A stretch of 64,000 nucleotides of DNA, from the NCBI RefSeq assembly GCF_009668025.1, contig NZ_WJXZ01000014.1, positions 516,448 to 580,447 on the forward strand, given 5' to 3'. Positions 27,857-35,910 of the stretch are shown here, piece after piece. The notes under the pieces were generated by a model. The model searched no databases. It was not told the DNA's origin and saw nothing but the letters and a program-made list of their open reading frames with translations. Source of the stretch: Larkinella terrae (GTDB lineage: Bacteria; Bacteroidota; Bacteroidia; Cytophagales; Spirosomataceae). Each line of letters starts with the position of its first letter. The stretch's first letter is position 1. The translations under genes and the position numbers were made by a program.

Positions 27857-29140
27857 ATGACTAAATTTGTACTGACTGCTGTTGCCCTGCTCGGCTTTGA
27901 CCTTGCCACTCATTCTCAATCCCTTTCGCCCGTCGAGAAAAAAGTCCTTGCCACCGCCCGGCAACTGCAACCCGAAACCGAGAAATTTCTGGAGAAAACC
28001 GTCAACATCAACAGCGGGACGCTCAATCTGGAGGGCGTTCGGGAAAACGGCAAACTGCTGGCCGCTGAATTTGAAAAGCTGGGCTTCAAAACCGAGTGGA
28101 TCAAACTGCCCGACTCGCTCAACCGTGCCGGGCATCTCGTGGCGACTCGAGTCGGAAAACGCGGCAAAAAGCTGTTTCTGATTGGTCACCTGGATACGGT
28201 TTTTGAAAAAAGCCTGCCGTTCGAACCTTTCACGCGGGTCAATGATTCAACAGCGACCGGCCAGGGTACCAACGACATAAAAGGCGGTAATGTGCTGATT
28301 CTGGCGGCTTTGAAAGCCTTGCACACCCACGGTTTATTGGACGATGTGTCGATCACAGCCTATTTTACCGGCGACGAAGAAAGCAGCGGTGGCCCCGAAA
28401 GTCGCCGGGATTTTATTGAACGAGCTAAAAAATGCGACCTGGCGCTGGCGTTCGAAGGAGCGCAGGGACTGAACGTGGTTACAACCGGTCGCCGGGGATC
28501 GAGCAGCTGGACGTTGAAAGTGGCTTCCCGAACCGGGCATTCGTCGCGGGTCTTTACCGATCTGGGTTACGGTGCCATTTTTGAAACCGCCCGGATTCTG
28601 AACGAGTTTCGGCGCGTGCTGGGGCAGGAACAATACCTGACGTTCAACCCCGGTTTGATCGTGGGCGGTTCGGATGTGAAATACGACGAAAAATCAGCCC
28701 GCGCCGAGACCACCGGCAAAACCAACATCGTGGCGCCCTCGGCGCTGGTAAAAGGCGACCTGCGGTTTATTTCCGAAAAACAGAAGGAAAGCGCCCGCAC
28801 CCGAATGCGCGAAATTGTGGAGAAAAGCCTGCCGATTACGAAGGCCACGATCAGCTTTCAGGACGGGATTCCGGCGATGGAGCCGTCGGAAAAGAATGAA
28901 AACCTGCGGAAAGTGGTAGATCAGGTCAGCCGGGACATGGGCCTGGGGCCGGTGCAATCGGGTGATCCGGGTTCGCGGGGGGCGGGCGATGTCTCGTTCG
29001 TGGCCGAATACCTGCCTTGTCTGGACGGCCTTGGTGCGTCCGGCAAAGGTGCGCATAGCATTGAAGAAAATATCAATCTGAAAGAATATCCTTTCCTGAT
29101 TCAGCGAACGGCGGTGTTGTTGTATCGCCTGACGCGTTAA
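27857..29140 (+). CDS. M20 family metallopeptidase (carboxypeptidase G2-like)
   Basis: A 427-residue exported di-zinc peptidase. A signal peptide covers about residues 1-21. The metal and catalytic motifs of family M20 are in order: H111-L-D113 (GHLDTV), D140 in GTNDIKGG, E174-E175 in FTGDEESSGG, a C-terminal aspartate region GSRGAGDVS, and the last zinc ligand in GKGAHSIEE (about H403). A dimerisation lid domain lies between about 210 and 330. It probably cleaves a C-terminal amino acid or an aminoacyl conjugate in the periplasm. The following flavoprotein starts 42 bp downstream, so they may be cotranscribed. Confidence 0.92.
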   Translation: MTKFVLTAVALLGFDLATHSQSLSPVEKKVLATARQLQPETEKFLEKTVNINSGTLNLEGVRENGKLLAAEFEKLGFKTEWIKLPDSLNRAGHLVATRVGKRGKKLFLIGHLDTVFEKSLPFEPFTRVNDSTATGQGTNDIKGGNVLILAALKALHTHGLLDDVSITAYFTGDEESSGGPESRRDFIERAKKCDLALAFEGAQGLNVVTTGRRGSSSWTLKVASRTGHSSRVFTDLGYGAIFETARILNEFRRVLGQEQYLTFNPGLIVGGSDVKYDEKSARAETTGKTNIVAPSALVKGDLRFISEKQKESARTRMREIVEKSLPITKATISFQDGIPAMEPSEKNENLRKVVDQVSRDMGLGPVQSGDPGSRGAGDVSFVAEYLPCLDGLGASGKGAHSIEENINLKEYPFLIQRTAVLLYRLTR

Positions 29141-29182
29141 CACCGTCCGGGATTTGTCCGACAAAACCATTCTACCCTTACC

Positions 29183-30325
29183 ATGAACCACGATTCCGAA
29201 ACCCTGATTATCGGCGCCGGTCCCTTCGGGCTGGGCCTGGCGGCTTATCTTCAAAACCGGCAGCACGATTTCCGGCTGGTCGGGTATCCCATGGAATTCT
29301 GGAAACGCCACATGCCCGCCGGAATGTTACTGCGATCGGGGGTAGAATGGCACCTTGATCCGGATAATCAGTGGACGATTGAGCGGTTTTTGACTGAGCG
29401 CGGGGAATCAACAGAACAGCTTGAACCGTTGCCGTTGGAGTTATATCTGGCTTATTGTGAGTGGTTTATTCGTCAAACACAACTTCCAATTCAGGAAACC
29501 TACGTGACGCAACTGAGTCGAAACGGAGCCGGTTTTCGCGCTACATTGGCGGATGGTTCAAACCTGGAAGCCCGGCAGGTGGTGGTGGCAACCGGTTTTT
29601 ATTCCTATTCCCACGTGCCGGATTCGGTATCGGAACTGATTCCGGTCGCCCGACTGCGACATACCCGCGATGCCAACGATTTAGCGGCTTACCGGGATAA
29701 ACGAGTCCTGATTGTGGGCGGTCGTCAGAGCGCATTTGAGTGGGCGGCTTTGTTGCGGGAAGCCGGAGCGGCCCGCGTCGATCTGAGTTACCGGCACGAT
29801 ACGCCCCAGTTTACGGTTTCGGACTGGTCGTGGGTGGAAGCGCTGGTGACCGGGATGGTCGATCAACCCGGCTGGTTCCGGCGATTATCGTCCGAAGAAA
29901 AAGAAGTCCAGCGCCTTCGGCTCTGGACAGAAGGGCGGCTGAAGCTGGAGCCCTGGCTGGCCGAACGGATTTTTCGGCCGGAGGTGCACTTACACCCCCG
30001 AACGCAGGTGCGGGCGGTTTCCGAAAAACCGGGTGGTTTGTCCGTAACGCTGGACTCGGGCGAGGAACTGGCTGTGGATGAGGTGATTGCCGCAACGGGC
30101 TACCAGGTGGATATCCGGCGATTGCCGTTTCTGAGCGAATCGTTGCTAACCGAATTGGAAATTACGAACGGTTTTCCGGTTCTGGACGAAGGGTTTCAGA
30201 GCAACGTGACGGGCTTGTATTTCAGTAGTTTCCCGGCGGGGCAGGCATTCGGGCCATTCTTTGGATTTACCATCGGCGTTCGGGCGGCTTCCCGCATTTT
30301 GGGTGCGGTTTTGAACGGGGAATAG
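29183..30325 (+). CDS. FAD/NAD(P)-binding flavoprotein (monooxygenase-like)
   Basis: A 380-residue cytosolic flavoprotein with two nucleotide-binding folds. The FAD motif is IIGAGPFGLGLAAYL at residues about 8-22. The NAD(P) motif is VLIVGGRQSAFEWAALL at about 174-190. ATGYQVD near 300 is the conserved ATG motif of the pyridine nucleotide-disulfide/flavin monooxygenase group. WKRHMPAGMLLRSG resembles the substrate-facing loop seen in N-hydroxylating and Baeyer-Villiger-like monooxygenases. The substrate is unknown. It follows the M20 gene closely and ends just before an inverted repeat (30325-30368). Confidence 0.82.
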   Translation: MNHDSETLIIGAGPFGLGLAAYLQNRQHDFRLVGYPMEFWKRHMPAGMLLRSGVEWHLDPDNQWTIERFLTERGESTEQLEPLPLELYLAYCEWFIRQTQLPIQETYVTQLSRNGAGFRATLADGSNLEARQVVVATGFYSYSHVPDSVSELIPVARLRHTRDANDLAAYRDKRVLIVGGRQSAFEWAALLREAGAARVDLSYRHDTPQFTVSDWSWVEALVTGMVDQPGWFRRLSSEEKEVQRLRLWTEGRLKLEPWLAERIFRPEVHLHPRTQVRAVSEKPGGLSVTLDSGEELAVDEVIAATGYQVDIRRLPFLSESLLTELEITNGFPVLDEGFQSNVTGLYFSSFPAGQAFGPFFGFTIGVRAASRILGAVLNGE

Positions 30326-30368
30326 GTTTACGGTTGTCGGTATACTGAAAACCGCATACCGAAAACCA
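30325..30368. repeat. Short inverted repeat, GGTTTACGG family
   Basis: Arms GGTTTACGGTTGTCGGTAT (from 30325) and the complement-like sequence at 30349-30368 (reading GGTTTTCGGTATGCGGTTTT on the minus strand) are separated by about 4 nt. It begins at the last base of the flavoprotein stop codon and may act as its terminator. It has the same degenerate arm motif as the repeats at 13749 and 31177. Confidence 0.6.
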
Positions 30369-30412
30369 TTCACGCAATAACGGGTTTATCCGATGTCCAC
30401 ACTTTACATCGT

Positions 30413-31162
30413 ATGAGCCGTATTTCTGTTTCGCGGGCGCTTGCGCCGATTTTTTTACTCCTGCTGGCATTGCCGCTGCGGGCCCAGTTGAAGCTCGATC
30501 TTGAATCGGGGGTTGTTCTTGGAACGGCGTATACCGATGTCCGGATTCCGAATCGGGGCGGGACGCTGGTTGATTTGGCGAAGGAATTGAGCGCTAATCC
30601 GAAAGTTTTTTACCGGGCTCGCCTGGGGTACACGATCGCCAATCGCCATACCATCTCGGCTTTATACGCTCCCCTGACGGTTCGGTATCAGGGACGTTTC
30701 GGGCAGGATATCAACTACAATAATGTCGTCTTTCCAGCTAATCAGCCCACCACGGTTTTTTACAAATTCAATTCCTATCGGCTGACGTATCGCTACGACT
30801 TCGTGGTTCGTGACCATTGGCGGGTCGGGGCCGGGCTGACGGCCAAAATCCGGGATGCCAATATTCGGTTTGAAGGCGAATCCAATCAGACGGGCTATGA
30901 TAACGTCGGTTTTGTGCCGCTGCTGAATTTTTACGCGGCTTATTCGCCCACCGATCGCTGGACGGTTTTGCTGGAGGGAGATGCCCTGGGCGCGAAGGCG
31001 GGCCGGGCGGAAGATATTTTTGTGGGCGCGGCTTATAACATTAGCTCCAAGCTGGGGATTAAACTTGGGTATCGCGTGGTTGAAGGCGGGGCCGATTCGG
31101 ACGAAATCTACACGTTTACCTGGATCAATTATGCCTCCGCGGGTTTGCTGCTGACGTTTTGA
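30413..31162 (+). CDS. Outer membrane beta-barrel protein (OmpW-like)
   Basis: A 249-residue predicted outer membrane barrel. A signal peptide (about residues 1-24, ending LRAQ) is followed by alternating amphipathic strands with aromatic girdles, for example YRLTYRYDFVVRDHWRVGAG and LGIKLGYRVVEGGAD, and the chain ends with phenylalanine (LLLTF), the usual barrel-assembly signal. Eight strands fit the length, as in OmpW/OmpX-type barrels. The role is unknown: small-molecule passage or envelope stability. The fold is inferred from pattern rather than from a named motif. Confidence 0.7.
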   Translation: MSRISVSRALAPIFLLLLALPLRAQLKLDLESGVVLGTAYTDVRIPNRGGTLVDLAKELSANPKVFYRARLGYTIANRHTISALYAPLTVRYQGRFGQDINYNNVVFPANQPTTVFYKFNSYRLTYRYDFVVRDHWRVGAGLTAKIRDANIRFEGESNQTGYDNVGFVPLLNFYAAYSPTDRWTVLLEGDALGAKAGRAEDIFVGAAYNISSKLGIKLGYRVVEGGADSDEIYTFTWINYASAGLLLTF

Positions 31163-31176
31163 TTCGGCAATAAAAA

Positions 31177-31231
31177 ACGGTTTTCGGTGGCTGGCGCATT
31201 CATTGTTTCATGCGTTAACTACCGAAAACCG
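31177..31231. repeat. Inverted repeat with nested hairpin between convergent genes
   Basis: Perfect 12-bp arms ACGGTTTTCGGT (31177-31188) and ACCGAAAACCGT (31220-31231) enclose a second hairpin, CGCATTCATTGTTTCATGCG, at 31195-31214. It lies between the convergent barrel gene and the propeller lipoprotein gene, so it probably terminates both. The inner hairpin resembles that at 13784-13800. Confidence 0.75.
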
Positions 31232-31267
31232 TACACTGAAAACCGAAAACTAAAACCCCAATTTGGA

Positions 31268-32341
31268 TTACAAACCTTTTCCTTTCAGCTTCAGAATGGT
31301 ACCGTAGCCGTAGTCGAGCAGGTAATAGGTATCACCCATCGTTTCGCTTAATTCGATGTCGATAGCATGACTAATGGGGTAGGCAGGATCCAGCGGTAAA
31401 GTAACTGCATTCTCATTCGCTATCCGGGTAGGATTGCCGGGATTGAATGGCCAGCCGTATTCCGTTACAATCGGTTTTCCGCCCGGAGTCAACAGGATGT
31501 CCGTACATGATGTAAAGCCGGTTTTGTATTCTGCAACAGCAGGTGTAGAACCAGGAGTTATCTGAAGAATCCGTGAAGCACCGGGAGTAAAAGGTCCACC
31601 GGTCAAGGTTGATATTAAGAATTTGGTTCCGTTGTAAACAATGCCCGTCGGTACAGCATCCGGAGAGCCAGCGGCAGGGAGAAATGGGCCTACGCGTGCG
31701 TAAACGCTGAGTTCTTTTGAAGTTTTGTTCCGACGAATAATCAGGTTGGCAGCTGCATCAGCAATAAATATGTCGCCATCCGGTCCCCAGGTCAGGTTAT
31801 ACGGATCTGATTCACCCGGCGTTTTACCGCTTAAGGGCTTGATAACGGAACCAATGTCTTCACTTGCCAGGGTACTGGCTGCTACCGGAACGGTTACCCC
31901 CGGAACAAAACCCGAAACGTCATAAATGTATAGTTTTGCATCAATGCCATGCAGAATATAGAGCTTGCCATCTTTGTACTTGAGGTGTGCCAAGCCTTCG
32001 GCAAATCCGGATTCCTGCGTCGTATACGAGTTAAAGCCGGTAATTACCGGGTATTTCATTCCCCCCGTAATGGCGGATACACTTCCGTCATTATGGCCCG
32101 TTCCGTTTTCGGTTACAAATAACACTTCGTTTTTTCCAACCGTCAGTCCAATGGGTGACTGCAAATTTTCACCGGTTCCCCGGGCAGTAGGAGGAGCTCC
32201 GAAAAGAAGTTCAGCCGTAAAACCGGCTGGGTCCGGAGCTTTGTGATCTTCCAACGTGCCACAACTTTCGGCGACAAAAAGTAAACTGCCGACAACCGTT
32301 AATGTCAGCAAAAACTGAAACGTAGAGCGTATTGTATTCAT
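31268..32341 (-). CDS. ScyD/ScyE-like beta-propeller lipoprotein
   Basis: A 357-residue predicted lipoprotein; the signal ends FVAESC. The mature part resembles the ScyD/ScyE group of NHL-type propellers: NLQSPIGLTVGKNEVLFVTE, DPYNLTWGPDGDIFIADAAA and a final YYLLDYGYGTILKLKG blade. It may bind a small molecule or act as a surface scaffold; ScyD/ScyE are named from the scytonemin cluster, but these Bacteroidota proteins have no demonstrated role there. It is monocistronic, with the inverted repeat at 31177-31231 as probable terminator. Confidence 0.75.
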   Translation of the reverse strand: MNTIRSTFQFLLTLTVVGSLLFVAESCGTLEDHKAPDPAGFTAELLFGAPPTARGTGENLQSPIGLTVGKNEVLFVTENGTGHNDGSVSAITGGMKYPVITGFNSYTTQESGFAEGLAHLKYKDGKLYILHGIDAKLYIYDVSGFVPGVTVPVAASTLASEDIGSVIKPLSGKTPGESDPYNLTWGPDGDIFIADAAANLIIRRNKTSKELSVYARVGPFLPAAGSPDAVPTGIVYNGTKFLISTLTGGPFTPGASRILQITPGSTPAVAEYKTGFTSCTDILLTPGGKPIVTEYGWPFNPGNPTRIANENAVTLPLDPAYPISHAIDIELSETMGDTYYLLDYGYGTILKLKGKGL

Positions 32342-33254
32342 AATTGTAATTGAAAATTGTTAGGGTGAAAATTAAGCGGCATTGGGGAACAGAATTTGTA
32401 AAGAGAGAGGACGCAAGTTAGCCTGACCTCAAAATTGAAGTATCTATTTTTTATCCTATGGTGACATTTTTTTAGGTTGGAACAGCCATTTCCACAGATG
32501 AATCGTTTTTGATTCATCACCTGCGTATTTCTGCCGTAAATTAATCAAAGTGAATAAGTAGTAACAGCTAATTTATTACACGGCAATTGCTTTACCTGTT
32601 ACTGGTTCATTCTTCGCCAGAGGTTGGTTACAAACGGCTGCAAAATGGTTCAGCATATTCGTTCGAACCGGAATTTGCTGGTAAGCGGTTGGCAGTCAAA
32701 TAGGGAAAAGAACGGGCATGCTATTGAAATTTTGGTGAATTTGTTAGCCGCAAACCTACAGGAAGAAACACAGACCGATGATAACGCATGTTCCAAAAAC
32801 GATAACGGATGTTCCAACTTCCCGTCCAATCCCGGCCAGACGGTTTTTATTTACGATTAGCATCAGTGCTGGCAGACCAGGTGGGTTTGGGTTTAATATC
32901 AGGGAGTTGAGACTGAAACCGGTGCCGGAAAACCGTTGAAAAGGTGAATAAACAACGCCATTGAATCCGGCCAGTCAACCCCGGTTTTGACTATTTTACG
33001 CTGGCATACTTGGTTTTTACGCTCGGCACTACTATTTTTAAAATTACTATTTAGTACAGTAAGGTGCTTCAGTTCATCTGAAAACAGGGCCGCTCATATC
33101 GGCAACCTGTTATGTCTTCCATTTTTTCAGATGAATGTAGACGGATTTGTTTTCCGAATAGTGGATCTGTGACACTCAACGTTGCGAATTTCTTGAATGA
33201 ATTGCTTAGTTTGTTTTTATCACTAGGCAAGCACGCTCATTAATTCCTCTAGGA
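32342..33254. other. 913-bp gap with little recognisable content
   Basis: This is the longest gap in the window. It contains a small perfect hairpin at 32497-32518 (GATGAATC, 6-nt loop, GATTCATC) and a direct repeat of GATAACGnATGTTCCAA near 32777-32815. It also holds a possible 35-residue membrane peptide gene at 32754-32861. The plus-strand frames of 78 and 61 codons look random in composition. I see no tRNA or riboswitch. Confidence 0.4.
32754..32861 (-). CDS. Possible 35-residue single-span membrane peptide
   Basis: A short minus-strand frame from an ATG at 32861 encodes a basic N-terminus (MLIVNKNRLAGIGREVG) followed by one hydrophobic helix (TSVIVFGTCVIIGLCFFL) and a stop. A positive N-terminal tail plus one helix is the form of real small membrane peptides, but the frame is short and I see no promoter or ribosome-binding support. 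It could be chance or a decayed 5' end. Confidence 0.25.
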
Positions 33255-34034
33255 ATGGTAAACAAACCGCATGAAGTTGTCCTGTCCATTACTACCATTA
33301 TCTTGCTGATACTGCTGTTGGTCGGCGTTGTTTTTGCTTTCTTTTTCGTGTTCCGCCAACGTTGGAAACAGCGGCTTTTACAGGAGTCTTCCGTTCGTGA
33401 AACGCTGCAGTCCCAGCTTGACATTCAAAAGCGGACGGTTCAACAGATTGGGCAGGAGTTGCAGGATTACATCGGGCCGCCGTTGGCGCTGACGGTCAAT
33501 CAGTTGAATGTCCTCGAAAAGAAGTTGGCAGCAACTCCTCAGGGACCGGCCATAAAACAGACTTTAGAAAAGCTCACGCAGACTCAGGACGCCGTTCAGC
33601 ACCTTTTCGATCGGATCGGAAGCGGCACCGCCCGTCAGTATAAAATCAAAGAAATAATTGCGCTGGAACTTGAGCAGATTCAGCGGGTCGGCCAGTTTCA
33701 AACCCGATTCCATTCGGTTGGCACGCCCTATATACTGGACGAAAAAACCGAGAAGATTCTCTTCAGCATCATTCAGGAGTCGCTCACCAACGCGGTCAAA
33801 CACTCCGGCGGTAGCCAACTGACGGTGACGACGAATTACGGCCCCGACCAGTTTATTCTGATAATTGCCGATGACGGCTGCGGTTTTGACGTTGAAAAAA
33901 CGGCAAACCAGGTCGGCTCGGGCTTAAAGAACGTACAGGAACGCACCCGTTTATTGGGTGGAGAAAGCATCCTCAACAGCGAGCCGGGGTGGGGAACGCG
34001 GATTGAAATCCGGTTGCCACGCGCGATTGCGTAG
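33255..34034 (+). CDS. Membrane sensor histidine kinase lacking the phospho-acceptor histidine
   Basis: A 259-residue LuxR-partner-type kinase with one transmembrane helix (residues about 9-33), a coiled linker and a HATPase_c domain. The ATP lid motifs are intact: N179 in QESLTNAVKHS, DDGCG at 206-210, and GSGLKNVQERTRLLGG at 221-236. In the dimerisation helix the normal HisKA_3 motif (ELHDxIGQ) reads E-L-Q70-D-Y-I-G-P, so the acceptor histidine is glutamine (codon CAG). It therefore probably binds ATP but cannot autophosphorylate at the usual place. The response regulator gene follows 103 bp downstream. It could act as an allosteric regulator or be inactive. Confidence 0.88.
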   Translation: MVNKPHEVVLSITTIILLILLLVGVVFAFFFVFRQRWKQRLLQESSVRETLQSQLDIQKRTVQQIGQELQDYIGPPLALTVNQLNVLEKKLAATPQGPAIKQTLEKLTQTQDAVQHLFDRIGSGTARQYKIKEIIALELEQIQRVGQFQTRFHSVGTPYILDEKTEKILFSIIQESLTNAVKHSGGSQLTVTTNYGPDQFILIIADDGCGFDVEKTANQVGSGLKNVQERTRLLGGESILNSEPGWGTRIEIRLPRAIA

Positions 34035-34137
34035 GCTCCGGTTTTAAGTAAAAGTACTGCTTGAAAATAGGTAAATATTTCTTGTTTGGATATTAGATTT
34101 CGCTTAATTTCAAGGCGTTAACTAATCTCTATCCCCC

Positions 34138-34779
34138 GTGAAAACCTTCCTCGCTATTGTCGGCACTGAGCCCCTGGCCGCTCAGGCGCTCGTCGGATTG
34201 ATTCAGAAATTTGACAAGTATGAAGTGCGGTTTATTGCCGGAACGAGCCTTGAGCTAATCAGGCACCTCAATCGGGGAGATTGTCCGGAAATTGTACTGG
34301 TGGATGGCCGCATGCCAAAAATCGATGGATATGAGGTGGCCGCTTATCTGAAATTAAGATGTCCGGCTATTAAAGTACTGGCGTTGATGGATCCGGAAGA
34401 AAATGTCGTTCAAATGGCGCGGAACGGCATTCTGGGCTATTTACTCAAAAACTGCCGATCCAGTGAACTGCTTCACGCCCTGGACGATCTCAATGCCAAA
34501 GGATATCACTACCCCGATTTCCTCACCGACCGGCTGGTTCGAAGCCTGAACGCAATCGGAATTAATAAACCGGCGGTTCATTTTCCTTTCAGTGATCGGG
34601 AACACGCCTTTTTGAAAATGGCCTGCAGCGACCTTACCTACGCCCAGATTGCCGACCAGATGTGTGTCAGCACCCGCACCGTGGATGGCTACCGGGAGGC
34701 TTTGTTCCAGAAAATGAATGTAAAAAGCCGGGTTGGCATGGCACTGGAAGCCGTTCGGCGGGGGCTGGTTCAGCTCTAA
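34138..34779 (+). CDS. LuxR-type response regulator with degenerate receiver
   Basis: A 213-residue regulator starting at a GTG codon. The receiver keeps the acceptor-type aspartate D56 (VLVDGRMP) and lysine K104 (GYLLK). The N-terminal acidic pair that binds magnesium is absent (G9-T10 in AIVGTEPLAAQ, where relatives have DDHPL), and the switch threonine/serine position is M84. The C-terminal LuxR helix-turn-helix is intact (FSDREHAFLKMACSDLTYAQ to YREALFQKMNVKSRVGMALE). It should bind DNA but probably does not accept phosphate normally. It follows the His-less kinase, making a matched degenerate pair. Confidence 0.88.
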   Translation: MKTFLAIVGTEPLAAQALVGLIQKFDKYEVRFIAGTSLELIRHLNRGDCPEIVLVDGRMPKIDGYEVAAYLKLRCPAIKVLALMDPEENVVQMARNGILGYLLKNCRSSELLHALDDLNAKGYHYPDFLTDRLVRSLNAIGINKPAVHFPFSDREHAFLKMACSDLTYAQIADQMCVSTRTVDGYREALFQKMNVKSRVGMALEAVRRGLVQL

Positions 34780-34905
34780 ACGGATTATCTCCGATTTTTC
34801 CAGTATTTTTGCGGTTGAGTAAGGCTGGGTGGTAACTACAGCGTTACGTTTCCTAATTTCCGCTTCGGCACCGGGCAAACCGCGCCGTACTGTTCCAAAA
34901 ATCGC

Positions 34906-35865
34906 ATGGCTAAAGTTTCTGATCACATCCGTCAGGCAAACGGAAAAACGATCTTTTCAATTGAAGTTATTCCTCCCATCAAAGGCGACAATCTCAAAAA
35001 TCTGTTAGACAATATCGAGCCGCTGATGGAGTTCAAGCCGCCCTTCATCGACGTAACGTACCACCGCGAAGAGTACATCGAACGGCCCGAGCCCGACGGA
35101 ACAATCAAAAAAATCATTACCCGAAAACGTCCCGGCACAGTGGGCATCTGCTCGGCAATTCTGCACAAATTCGGCGTCGACCCGGTTCCGCACGTGCTGT
35201 GTGGCGGTTTTACGAAGGAAGAAACCGAAGACTTCCTGATCGATCTGCATTACCTGGGAATCGATAATGTGCTGGTGTTGCGGGGTGATCCGGCCAAACC
35301 GTTCAGCACCTTCAAACCGAAAGCAAACGGGTATTCCTACGCCAGTGAACTGGTGGCGCAGGTGACCAACATGAACCGGGGCATTTATCTGCACGAAGGC
35401 GAAAACGCAATGGCGCCCAGCAATTTCTGCATTGGCGTGGCGGCTTATCCCGAAAAACATTTCGAAGCGATCGACCACGATACCGATTTCAAATACCTGA
35501 AACTGAAAGTCGAAAATGGCGCCGATTACATTGTTACGCAGATGTTTTTCGATAACCGGAAATACTTTGATTTCGTGAAACGATGCCGGCAGGAAGGCAT
35601 TACCGTGCCGATTATTCCGGGACTAAAACCGCTCAGTACGCGCAAACAGCTACAAGTTCTGCCCCGGCTTTTTCACCTCGAAATGCCTCCGGATTTCGTT
35701 AAAGCGGTGGAAGTCTGTGAAAACGACACCCAGGCGCGGCAGGTCGGCATCGAGTGGTGCGTGCAACAGTGCCGCGAACTGACTCAGGCCGGTGCGCCGG
35801 GACTCCATTTTTATACGATGGGAAAATCGGATAATATCGTTAAGATTGCCCGGGAAATTTTTTGA
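34906..35865 (+). CDS. metF: Methylenetetrahydrofolate reductase
   Basis: A 319-residue FAD-dependent TIM-barrel enzyme that reduces 5,10-methylene-THF to 5-methyl-THF for methionine synthesis. The N-terminus has FSIEVIPPIKGDN with the conserved catalytic glutamate. TYHREEY corresponds to the family's TxG/TWG region, and NVLVLRGDPA is the folate/FAD-binding strand. YIVTQMFFDNRKYFDFVKRC and IIPGLKPLS are also conserved. Length is normal. It stands alone with a 126-bp upstream gap in which I could not identify a SAM or cobalamin riboswitch. Confidence 0.95.
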   Translation: MAKVSDHIRQANGKTIFSIEVIPPIKGDNLKNLLDNIEPLMEFKPPFIDVTYHREEYIERPEPDGTIKKIITRKRPGTVGICSAILHKFGVDPVPHVLCGGFTKEETEDFLIDLHYLGIDNVLVLRGDPAKPFSTFKPKANGYSYASELVAQVTNMNRGIYLHEGENAMAPSNFCIGVAAYPEKHFEAIDHDTDFKYLKLKVENGADYIVTQMFFDNRKYFDFVKRCRQEGITVPIIPGLKPLSTRKQLQVLPRLFHLEMPPDFVKAVEVCENDTQARQVGIEWCVQQCRELTQAGAPGLHFYTMGKSDNIVKIAREIF

Positions 35866-35910
35866 CGCGACTACCGGTTTTTCTGATTTCCCTAAACTCA
35901 ACTGTTTACC

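Noticed and set aside
34780-34905. Riboswitch upstream of metF
   Set aside because: Only a 5-bp hairpin (GTAAC/GTTAC) is visible; no SAM or cobalamin consensus could be recognised.
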